Source of the DNA: Paracoccaceae bacterium
GTDB lineage: Bacteria > Pseudomonadota > Alphaproteobacteria > Rhodobacterales > Rhodobacteraceae
Assembly: GCA_021648225.1 (NCBI GenBank)
Contig: JAKITE010000065.1
Span: 1 to 14,649, forward strand
Direction: 5' to 3'
Length of the DNA stretch: 14,649 bases
This document shows, piece by piece, positions 1 to 5,729 of the stretch. Position numbers and translations under genes: made by a program. Position 1 is the stretch's first letter; each line of letters opens with the position of its first letter. Below the pieces are notes generated by a model, which worked only from the letters and a program-made list of their open reading frames with translations, had not been told where the DNA came from and did no database searches.

Positions 1-140
1 TTTTTTTGATCGACCGCTACCAGTGTTGAAATCTAGCAAGCCCGACGCAAAGTCTCCGAAAGTATCAGGCAAGCGCAAATATACGCCGCAGGCGTTAATA
101 CGGCCTGACAGCAGCGCGCGGTGGGTAGGCCAGTGCAAAC
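1..140. other. Left-edge stretch with no supported gene
   Basis: No credible coding region or RNA gene is visible here. The window opens with a run of seven T, which could be the tail of a terminator of a plus-strand gene lying to the left, but the hairpin would be outside the window. A short hairpin CGCC-GCA-GGCG lies near 86-96, and TCAGGC (65-70) pairs with GCCTGA (103-108). Neither resembles a known RNA family. Confidence 0.4.
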
Positions 141-167
141 AAAAAAGGGCGCTGAGAAGCGCCCTTT
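141..167 (-). terminator. Intrinsic terminator of the DUF1127 gene
   Basis: On the minus strand GGGCGC (164-159) and GCGCCC (152-147) form a six-pair GC stem with a six-base loop. Flanking AAA/TTT extends the stem, and a run of six T follows (146-141). It lies 20 bases past the stop of the small minus-strand gene, where its transcript should end. It would not work on the plus strand, because the bases after the stem there do not give a U-run of useful length. Confidence 0.85.
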
Positions 168-187
168 GGAATGCTATCGTGTTGAAT

Positions 188-382
188 TTACACAAAAAAC
201 GGTTTGCGGAATTCTTTGCTGGCTTGTTTATAGTTCAGGCCGATATCGGCCAGATGCGCGTCGTCCAGCCTGGCCAGAGCAGCGCGGGTTTGGCTGCGCT
301 GTGCAGCAGATGCTATCCACGTGGCAATCACTGCCAGTGAGAATACGGGAAGTGCCAGTGTTTTGATTGCGAGAGTTTGCAT
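188..382 (-). CDS. DUF1127 (YjiS-like) small protein
   Basis: A 64-residue protein. Residues 1 to about 26 form a hydrophobic N-terminal stretch (LALPVFSLAVIATWIASA). The C-terminal half carries the DUF1127 pattern RxALxxLDDxxLxDIGL followed by a basic tail. The family is common in alphaproteobacteria; members are often abundant under stress, and some DUF1127 proteins bind RNA and affect phosphate and carbon metabolism. The role of this one is unknown. The start is decided by the ribosome site: an in-frame ATG at 394 exists, but its own bases form GGAGG (392-388), placed five bases before the ATG at 382, so 382 is the better start. The gene is divergent from the LysR gene at 504 and ends in a strong terminator, so it is probably monocistronic. 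Confidence 0.85.
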   Translation of the reverse strand: MQTLAIKTLALPVFSLAVIATWIASAAQRSQTRAALARLDDAHLADIGLNYKQASKEFRKPFFV

Positions 383-503
383 GATTGCCTCCATAAGGAT
401 TTGTGTTAGATTTGGGTTAATTCATCTTATAACTTGATATATGGGTGATTCGCGTAGATAAGTAAAATGAATAGTTTTGCTGGCGTTCATCACGGAGATT
501 GAT
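383..503. promoter_or_regulatory. Shared regulatory region between the DUF1127 and lysR genes
   Basis: This 121-base AT-rich gap separates two divergent genes and must hold both promoters. LysR regulators usually bind such gaps and control themselves and a divergent neighbour. I cannot pick out a convincing LysR palindrome. The half-conserved motif TTAA-N7-TATA (417-431) is one mismatch from a CtrA box. The sequence GGAG (494-497) is the ribosome site of the lysR gene. Confidence 0.4.
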
Positions 504-1376
504 ATGTATAGAAACCTTGACCTAACCGCTTTGCGTTCGTTCATCACGGTTGCCGAAACCGGCGGGGTGACCAAGGCTGCGGCGCAATTGCACCTGACCC
601 AATCCGCTGTTTCGATGCAGCTTAAACGCCTTGAAGAATCCCTCGGGCAGCCCTTGTTGGCGCGCGACGGGCGCGGGGTGCGCATGACGTTGCACGGCGA
701 ACAATTGCTGGGTTACGGGCGGCGTATGTTGGCATTGAATGACGAGGTTTGGGCGCGCATGAATGATCAGGCATTCGAGGGCGAGGTGGCTTTCGGGGTG
801 CCGTCCGACATTGTTTACCCGCATGTGCCGGGGATTCTACAGCGGTTTGCGCAGGAATTCCCGCGCGTAAAGGTGCAGCTGATTTCATCCTATACAGCGC
901 GCCTGAAACAAAAACTGCATGCGGGCGAGGTTGATTTGATTTTAACCACCGAATCCGGCCTTGAAAAAGATGGCGAAGTGATTGAATGCGCACCGCTGAT
1001 CTGGGTGGGGGCGCCCAACGGTAATGTGTGGCAAGAAAGCCCGTTACGGTTGGCATTTGAGAAAAACTGTATTTTTCGCGCGGCGGCGCAGGCGGCTTTG
1101 TCAAAATCGGGGCTGGATTGGGAGATCGCGGTGGAATCCAATTCCACCCGCACCATCGAGGCCAGCGTTTCGGCCGACCTTGCCATTCATGCCTCGCTGG
1201 CGGGCGCGACCTCGCCCTATATGGATCCGGTGCAGCATAATGGTGTTTTGCCCGACCTGCCGATGTTCAACATCAATATGTATGTCGCCCATGGCAAACA
1301 GCGCGATATGGCGCAGGCATTGGCAGATTATGTGCGCGCGGCTTACGGGGTTAGCGTGGCTCAGGCGGCAGAATAG
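504..1376 (+). CDS. LysR-family transcriptional regulator, LrhA/HexA-like
   Basis: A 290-residue LysR-type regulator. The N-terminal winged helix-turn-helix is clear (about residues 7-66), with the recognition region LTQSAVSMQLKRLE at 31-44. The remainder is a substrate-binding-like effector domain. The LGYGRRMLALNDE linker, the EVDLILTTE segment and the LDWEIAVES segment resemble E. coli LrhA, so an LrhA/HexA subgroup is likely; the effector is unknown. The start at 504 has GGAG six bases upstream (494-497); a longer frame opening with TTG at 477 lacks this. It is divergent from the DUF1127 gene, a possible target. Its last 16 bases overlap the convergent oxidoreductase gene, so the two 3' ends share DNA. 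Confidence 0.93.
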   Translation: MYRNLDLTALRSFITVAETGGVTKAAAQLHLTQSAVSMQLKRLEESLGQPLLARDGRGVRMTLHGEQLLGYGRRMLALNDEVWARMNDQAFEGEVAFGVPSDIVYPHVPGILQRFAQEFPRVKVQLISSYTARLKQKLHAGEVDLILTTESGLEKDGEVIECAPLIWVGAPNGNVWQESPLRLAFEKNCIFRAAAQAALSKSGLDWEIAVESNSTRTIEASVSADLAIHASLAGATSPYMDPVQHNGVLPDLPMFNINMYVAHGKQRDMAQALADYVRAAYGVSVAQAAE

Positions 1377-2332
1377 ACCTGCACCACAACCTTGCCGGTG
1401 GATTTGCGGTTGGCCAACAATTGCAATGCCTCGTTGGCTTGTTCCAGCGGTAAAACATGGCTGACATGGGGTTTTAGCTTGCCGTCGATATACATGCCGA
1501 ACAATTGCAAAAAGCTTTGCAGCAATATTTCGGGCTTAAAGTCGGCATAGCCGCCCCAATAAAACCCGATCACCGAGATGTTTTTGACCAGCAGGATATT
1601 GGCCGGTATTTGCGGAATATCACCGGAGGCAAAGCCAAGCGGAATGATCCGGGCCTCTGGGTTGCAGCTGCGCAAAGCAGCCTTGAACTGGTCACCGCCA
1701 ACAGGGTCATAAACCACATCGGCCCCGCCAAGGGATTTGACGATCTCGCGGATATCCTGCGTTTCGCTGTCGATCAGGTGGTCTGCGCCTGCTGCTTTTG
1801 CGATGGCTAGTTTTTCAGCGCCGCGCGCCACCGCGATAACCTTAGCACCCATTTGTTTGCCCAATTCCACGGCGGTTAAGCCAATGCCACCTGATGCGCC
1901 AAGCACCAGTAATGTTTCGCCAGCTTGCAGCTTGGCACGGTAATCCAGCGCCACATGGCTGGTGCCATAGGCCACTAAAAAGGCGGCGACCTCAATATCG
2001 GTCATCGTCGCAGGCACGGGCACGCAGCGACCTGCCGCAAGACATGTATATTCCGCCAAGCCGCCACTGCCACCATAAGCGGCGACACGGGTGCCAATGG
2101 GAAAGCCATCGACGCCTTCGCCAAGGGCAGTAATGACCCCGCAAATTTCCATGCCGGGGGTGAAGGGTAGATCAAATTTTTCCTGATATTTGCCTTGCAC
2201 AATCAGGGTATCGCCAAAATTGATGCCACAGGTATGGACTCGGATTTGGACCTGACCCAAGCCGGGTTCCGGGATTGTGATATCATCCAGTTGCATCGGT
2301 TGGTTAAGCTGGTGGAGTTGCATGGCGCGCAT
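1361..2332 (-). CDS. NADPH:quinone oxidoreductase-family dehydrogenase (zinc-free MDR)
   Basis: A 323-residue medium-chain dehydrogenase/reductase of the quinone oxidoreductase branch, which transfers hydride from NADPH to quinones or enones in the cytosol. The N-terminal catalytic domain holds CGINFGDTL (35-43) and the PFTPGMEICG segment (57-65). The Rossmann domain carries the nucleotide motif GASGGIG at 145-151. No structural or catalytic zinc ligands are seen, as expected for this branch. Length fits the family. The start at 2332 has AAGG eight bases upstream; the longer frame to 2401 would open with TTG and add an unrelated leader. A promoter-like TTGACA-N17-TCTAAC lies immediately upstream, so transcription need not come from the beta-barrel gene. 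The true substrate cannot be told from sequence. Confidence 0.93.
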   Translation of the reverse strand: MRAMQLHQLNQPMQLDDITIPEPGLGQVQIRVHTCGINFGDTLIVQGKYQEKFDLPFTPGMEICGVITALGEGVDGFPIGTRVAAYGGSGGLAEYTCLAAGRCVPVPATMTDIEVAAFLVAYGTSHVALDYRAKLQAGETLLVLGASGGIGLTAVELGKQMGAKVIAVARGAEKLAIAKAAGADHLIDSETQDIREIVKSLGGADVVYDPVGGDQFKAALRSCNPEARIIPLGFASGDIPQIPANILLVKNISVIGFYWGGYADFKPEILLQSFLQLFGMYIDGKLKPHVSHVLPLEQANEALQLLANRKSTGKVVVQVYSAA

Positions 2333-2347
2333 GGGTTTGACCTTTTT

Positions 2348-2376
2348 GTTAGAGTGAACATGGCTTGCCGTGTCAA
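2348..2376 (-). promoter_or_regulatory. Predicted sigma-70-type promoter of the quinone oxidoreductase gene
   Basis: On the minus strand a perfect -35 box TTGACA (2376-2371) is followed by a 17-base spacer and TCTAAC (2353-2348), which matches the -10 consensus at four of six bases. Transcription would begin near 2342-2340, only about 8-10 bases before the ATG at 2332. That would make the message nearly leaderless and cut into its AAGG ribosome site. Confidence 0.55.
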
Positions 2377-2407
2377 CGGGCGGGCTTGGGCTGTTTGGCA
2401 AGCAAAG

Positions 2408-3061
2408 TTAAAAGAATATGCCGAACCTAAATTGGATCGCGGATTGGGACGATTTCATATGCACTCCCGCCAAATAGTCGCTGGTAAAATCAGGGCTTAC
2501 GATATCTCTGTAGATGTATTCCAGGCCAACAAACAGCTGTTCCCCAATTTTTTGATCTATGCCAATGCCATAGGAATTCCCGTATAAAAAAGTATCTTCA
2601 TTTTCGCCAGACCAACCCGCAGACGTATACCCTAGACTGCCAAAAATTAAGGTGTTTTCAAATGCAAGGCCTATCCGTGCCCTGTAATCTAAGAAATGTG
2701 TGTAACGGTATCCAGCCGCAAGGCCAATTTCAGAAGAGACCGAGTGTGGCGTATATCCCAGTTCTAAACCAAAAACCAAATTGTTGAATTGAAAGTTTCG
2801 GCCCAGAAATCCGCCAACAAGAAAGCCTTCTATCTGAACGGTATTAACTGCACCAATATCCGTTCGCCTAGCATAGTATGCATTTTCGCCAGACGAAAAT
2901 CCGCTCATGCCACCAAAATAAAAACCATCCCAGTTTGCTGTCGTGCTAGGGGCCGGGGCAACTGTATTGTGATTGATGGGGCGGGGTTCGAAAGCGCCGG
3001 AAAATGCCGGAGAGGCAATAAATACGCAAAATAGCGCCAGAGATTTAATTAAAGAAGTCAT
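2408..3061 (-). CDS. Outer-membrane beta-barrel protein (Omp25/RopB-like)
   Basis: A 217-residue exported protein. Residues 1 to about 22 form a Sec signal peptide: a lysine, a hydrophobic core (LALFCVFIA) and a small-residue cleavage region (SPAFSG). After a Pro/Thr-rich linker comes NWDGFYFGG, the opening pattern of the small OmpA-like/Omp25 barrels. Alternating aromatic and glycine-rich strands follow, and the chain ends in FRFGIFF; a terminal Phe is the usual outer-membrane assembly signal. The start at 3061 has AGGA eight bases upstream. An ATG at 3082 is possible but would put MIYRIFS before the signal peptide. It lies upstream of the oxidoreductase gene on the same strand with a 75-base gap. 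It looks more AT-rich than its neighbours by eye, as fast-evolving surface genes often are. The physiological role is unknown. Confidence 0.85.
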   Translation of the reverse strand: MTSLIKSLALFCVFIASPAFSGAFEPRPINHNTVAPAPSTTANWDGFYFGGMSGFSSGENAYYARRTDIGAVNTVQIEGFLVGGFLGRNFQFNNLVFGLELGYTPHSVSSEIGLAAGYRYTHFLDYRARIGLAFENTLIFGSLGYTSAGWSGENEDTFLYGNSYGIGIDQKIGEQLFVGLEYIYRDIVSPDFTSDYLAGVHMKSSQSAIQFRFGIFF

Positions 3062-3198
3062 GCTGAATATCCTGTAAATCATATTATCCCAACCCCGAAT
3101 TGGTTACTTTTGTTAATCTGACCATTTGCTGCGCCACGTCAAGAAAACACAAGCCATAACTTGCTATATCGCAACCATGGGCGTATGGGAGTGCCAAA

Positions 3199-3235
3199 CG
3201 GGGCTGCGTCACATGCGTAGGCCCCGCATTTTTTT
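3199..3235 (+). terminator. Terminator-like hairpin in the typA leader
   Basis: CGGGGC (3199-3204) pairs with GCCCCG (3221-3226). Inner CTGCG/CGTAG pairing, allowing one bulge and a G-U, can extend the stem. A run of seven T follows (3229-3235). The U-run ends 16 bases before the typA ATG, with the typA ribosome site AAGG just beyond. No plus-strand gene lies upstream to be terminated, because the neighbour is transcribed the other way. It is therefore either a leader attenuator or the end of a small RNA. Confidence 0.65.
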
Positions 3236-3251
3236 GAAAAAGGCCAAAGTT

Positions 3252-5072
3252 ATGGAATTGCGCAATATTGCGATCATCGCCCACGTTGACCACGGGAAAA
3301 CCACGCTTGTGGATGAAATGCTGAAACAGTCGGGCAATTACCGCGAAAACGAGGCCACGGTTGAACGCGCCATGGACAGCAATGATCTGGAGCGCGAACG
3401 CGGCATTACTATTTTGGCCAAAGCCACCAGCGTGGAATGGAAGGGTATTCGTATCAACATCGTTGACACCCCCGGCCACGCCGATTTTGGTGGCGAGGTT
3501 GAACGCATTTTGTCGATGGTTGACGGTGTGGTTCTGCTGGTGGATGCCGCCGAAGGCCCGATGCCGCAAACCAAATTTGTAACCGCCAAGGCGCTGGCGC
3601 TGGGCCTGAACCCGATTGTCGTAGTTAACAAGGTGGATAAACCCGACGGCGAACCCGACAAAGCGCATGATCTTTGTTTTGATCTGTTTGCCAATCTGGA
3701 TGCCAATGACGACCAGCTTGATTTTCCGGTGCTGTTTGCTTCGGGCCGTGCGGGTTGGGCTGACAAGGAACTGGACGGGCCACGCCAAAATCTGGATGAC
3801 CTGTTTGATCTTATTCTGGAGCACGTGCCAGCCCCCGCACAGATTACCGCGAAAGACGAGCCGTTCCGCATGTTGGCGACCACTTTGGGCGGCGACGCGT
3901 TTTTGGGCCGTATCCTGACAGGCCGGGTTGAATCCGGTGTTGCCAAGGCCGGTGACCAGATCAAGGCCATGAACATCAAGGGCGAATTGATCGAGAGTTT
4001 CCGTATTACCAAGGTTTTGGCCTATCGTGGATTGGATCAGGTTGGCATCGAGGAAGCTGTGGCAGGCGACATTGTTTCCATTGCCGGCATGAGCAAAGCC
4101 ACCGTTGCCGATACGCTGGCTGACAAATCGGTCACCGAGGCGATTGAAGCCCAACCGATTGACCCGCCAACCATTACCGTAACCTTTGGCATCAATACCT
4201 CGCCGCTTGCAGGACGTGACGGCAAAAAGGTTCAGTCGCGGGTTATCCGTGACCGTTTGATGAAAGAAGCCGAATCAAACGTGGCGATCAAAGTTGCAGA
4301 CAGTGCTGGCGGCGAAAGCTTTGAGGTTTCAGGGCGCGGCGAGCTGCAAATGGGTGTGTTGATTGAAAACATGCGCCGTGAGGGGTTTGAGCTGTCGATC
4401 AGCCGGCCTCGGGTGATTATCCGCGACATTGACGGCCAGAAAATGGAACCGGTTGAAGAAGCCACCATTGACGTGGATGACGAATATTCCGGCACCGTGA
4501 TCGAAAAACTGACCCAGCGCAAAGGTGAGCTGGTTGAAATGCGCCCGGGCGGTGTTGGCAAAACCCGCATCGTCATGCATGTGCCCAGCCGTGGCCTTAT
4601 TGGCTATCACGGGCAATTTCTGACCGACACACGCGGCACCGGCGTTATCAACCGCGTTTTCCACGATTGGGCGCCCTATAAAGGCCATATCGAGGGCCGC
4701 CGTGCGGGGGTTCTGATTTCGATGGAGGCAGGGCAGTCTGTGCCTTATGCGATTTACAATCTTGAAGATCGCGGCAAATTTTTCATCGGTTCGCAAGAAG
4801 AAATTTATCAGGGCATGGTGATTGGCGAGCATAACCGCCCCAATGATCTGGATGTAAATCCGATGAAGGGCAAAAAGCATTCCAACGTGCGGGCCAGCGG
4901 CAAAGACGAAGCGGTAACGCTGACCACGCCGGTGCGGATGTCGCTGGAAGAAGCCATCGCCTATATTGATAATGACGAACTGGTAGAAGTGACGCCAAAC
5001 AACATTCGTCTGCGCAAACGATTCCTTGATCCGATTGACCGCAAGCGAGAATCGAAAAAGCTGGCAAGCTGA
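3252..5072 (+). CDS. typA: Translational GTPase TypA/BipA
   Basis: A 606-residue ribosome-associated GTPase of the EF-G/LepA superfamily, which acts in 50S subunit assembly and stress or cold adaptation. The GTPase motifs are complete: G1 HVDHGKT (11-17), G2 RGITI (50-54), G3 DTPGH (72-76) and G4 NKVD (126-129). EF-Tu domain 2 and EF-G-like domains III and V follow. The BipA-specific C-terminal region is recognisable by RGLIGYHGQFLTDTRGTG and the SNVRASGKDEAV segment. Length is normal for the family. The start at 3252 gives the usual MELRNIAIIAHVDHGKT N-terminus, with AAGG eight bases upstream; the frame stays open back to 3126 but that extension is not family-like. A terminator-like hairpin lies just before the ribosome site. 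Confidence 0.97.
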   Translation: MELRNIAIIAHVDHGKTTLVDEMLKQSGNYRENEATVERAMDSNDLERERGITILAKATSVEWKGIRINIVDTPGHADFGGEVERILSMVDGVVLLVDAAEGPMPQTKFVTAKALALGLNPIVVVNKVDKPDGEPDKAHDLCFDLFANLDANDDQLDFPVLFASGRAGWADKELDGPRQNLDDLFDLILEHVPAPAQITAKDEPFRMLATTLGGDAFLGRILTGRVESGVAKAGDQIKAMNIKGELIESFRITKVLAYRGLDQVGIEEAVAGDIVSIAGMSKATVADTLADKSVTEAIEAQPIDPPTITVTFGINTSPLAGRDGKKVQSRVIRDRLMKEAESNVAIKVADSAGGESFEVSGRGELQMGVLIENMRREGFELSISRPRVIIRDIDGQKMEPVEEATIDVDDEYSGTVIEKLTQRKGELVEMRPGGVGKTRIVMHVPSRGLIGYHGQFLTDTRGTGVINRVFHDWAPYKGHIEGRRAGVLISMEAGQSVPYAIYNLEDRGKFFIGSQEEIYQGMVIGEHNRPNDLDVNPMKGKKHSNVRASGKDEAVTLTTPVRMSLEEAIAYIDNDELVEVTPNNIRLRKRFLDPIDRKRESKKLAS

Positions 5073-5079
5073 ATCTTTT

Positions 5080-5128
5080 GCAATTTGCAATGTTAATGGC
5101 TTATTAAGAAATATTAATTGCAAATTGC
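5080..5128. repeat. Perfect 12-base inverted repeat around a TTAA-N7-TTAA box
   Basis: GCAATTTGCAAT (5080-5091) is exactly repeated in inverse as ATTGCAAATTGC (5117-5128). The arms also carry TTGCAA palindromes internally. Between them lie 25 bases containing the first CtrA-type box. It starts seven bases after the typA stop and has no T-run, so it is unlikely to be a simple terminator. It may be a paired operator or a cruciform-forming element. Confidence 0.7.
5093..5107. promoter_or_regulatory. CtrA-type box 1 (TTAA-N7-TTAA)
   Basis: TTAATGGCTTATTAA is a perfect TTAA-N7-TTAA match and also a five-base palindrome. This is the established binding consensus of the alphaproteobacterial response regulator CtrA. 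The extended site TGTTAATGGCTTATTAAGA agrees with box 2 at 14 of 19 positions. It lies about 180 bases upstream of the XRE gene and about 40 bases upstream of a predicted promoter. Actual binding by CtrA is inferred. Confidence 0.55.
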
Positions 5129-5147
5129 GAATGCTCTACCATAGGGG

Positions 5148-5176
5148 TTGCTTTGAAAGAATAGATTACCTATAGA
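5148..5176 (+). promoter_or_regulatory. Predicted promoter of the XRE regulator gene
   Basis: TTGCTT (5148-5153), a 17-base spacer and TATAGA (5171-5176) form a moderate sigma-70-type promoter on the plus strand. Transcription would begin near 5183, giving a leader of about 100 bases. Box 1 would then lie upstream and box 2 downstream, in the leader. Confidence 0.4.
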
Positions 5177-5256
5177 AAGACCCGCAGGGTAGCGTTCCAA
5201 GTTAATTTACTGATGCGGGAAGTTGGCAGCAGTATTGCAACTGTTATGAGTAATTG

Positions 5257-5271
5257 TTAATACTTTCTTAA
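5257..5271. promoter_or_regulatory. CtrA-type box 2 (TTAA-N7-TTAA)
   Basis: TTAATACTTTCTTAA is a second perfect TTAA-N7-TTAA site, ending 13 bases before the XRE start codon and touching its ribosome site AGGGG (5273-5277). A regulator bound here would more likely block expression than activate it. No other perfect match was found by eye elsewhere in the window. Confidence 0.55.
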
Positions 5272-5284
5272 AAGGGGTCCAAAA

Positions 5285-5668
5285 ATGAAACATCCAGTAG
5301 ACGTCCATGTGGGAAAACGCGTTCGGCACCGCCGTTGGATGGTGGGTAAAACCCAGCAACAACTTGGCGAAGCGGTTGGCATCAAATTCCAGCAAATCCA
5401 GAAATATGAAACCGGTATGAATCGGGTCAGCGCCTCGCGGCTTTGGGATATTGCCGGGGTGCTTGAAGTGCCTGTCAGCTTTTTCTTTGAAGGGCTGGAA
5501 ACCGGCGACGTAGAGGCAAAAGCCGTTGAAACAACGCCATCCGATATGCGCGGTGATTTGTTGGCCGATAAAGAAGCACTGGAACTGGTGCGTTCTTATT
5601 ATTCCATTCCCGAGGCCCAGCGCCGCCGTTTGTTTGATCTGGCGCGAGTGCTGAGCGAAGTTGCCTAA
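5285..5668 (+). CDS. XRE-family helix-turn-helix regulator
   Basis: A 127-residue DNA-binding protein. Residues 9-67 form a Cro/CI-type HTH with the characteristic run TQQQLGEAVGIKFQQIQKYE (23-42) and then GMNRVSASRLWDIA. The C-terminal 55 residues are charged and helical (ALELVRSYYSIPEAQRRRLFDLARVL) and probably mediate dimerisation. It belongs to a regulator family widespread in alphaproteobacteria that includes rhizobial PhrR-like proteins; the targets of this one are not known. AGGGG lies seven bases before the ATG. Two TTAA-N7-TTAA boxes lie upstream, suggesting CtrA control or, since the regulator is itself DNA-binding, autoregulation. A strong terminator follows 29 bases after the stop. 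Confidence 0.92.
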   Translation: MKHPVDVHVGKRVRHRRWMVGKTQQQLGEAVGIKFQQIQKYETGMNRVSASRLWDIAGVLEVPVSFFFEGLETGDVEAKAVETTPSDMRGDLLADKEALELVRSYYSIPEAQRRRLFDLARVLSEVA

Positions 5669-5697
5669 AAGCGTTTGACGCGACACAAGAATTATGA

Positions 5698-5729
5698 AAT
5701 CCCCGTCTGGCAACAGGCGGGGATTTTTT
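5698..5729 (+). terminator. Intrinsic terminator after the XRE gene, touching the hisN start codon
   Basis: AATCCCCGTCTG (5698-5709) and CAGGCGGGGATT (5714-5725) pair over 12 positions with one G-U, closed by a GCAA tetraloop. A run of six T follows (5724-5729, its first two shared with the stem). The very next base is the A of the hisN ATG. The only ribosome-site-like sequence for that ATG, GGGG (5719-5722), is inside the 3' arm of the hairpin. Confidence 0.9.

Noticed and set aside
23..340. Plus-strand open frame of 105 codons
   Set aside because: It crosses the DUF1127 terminator and gene on the opposite strand, has no ribosome site, and its protein resembles nothing I know.
622..1104. 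160-codon open frame antisense to lysR
   Set aside because: Pro/Arg/Ala-rich shadow of a GC-rich gene; no domain.
2975..2995. T-loop-like GGTTCGAA that might suggest a tRNA
   Set aside because: It lies inside the beta-barrel coding sequence and has no acceptor stem or anticodon arm around it.
3084..4154. 356-codon open frame antisense to typA
   Set aside because: It mirrors the conserved typA frame; its product (rich in Asn, Gln, His, Phe) is what antisense reading of such a gene gives, with no recognisable domain.
4329..5123. 264-codon open frame antisense to the typA 3' half
   Set aside because: Shadow of typA codons with the same odd composition and no ribosome site.
5181..5219. CCCGCA/TGCGGG inverted repeat in the XRE leader
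   Set aside because: Six-base arms separated by 27 bases; could easily be chance, and no structure around it is convincing.
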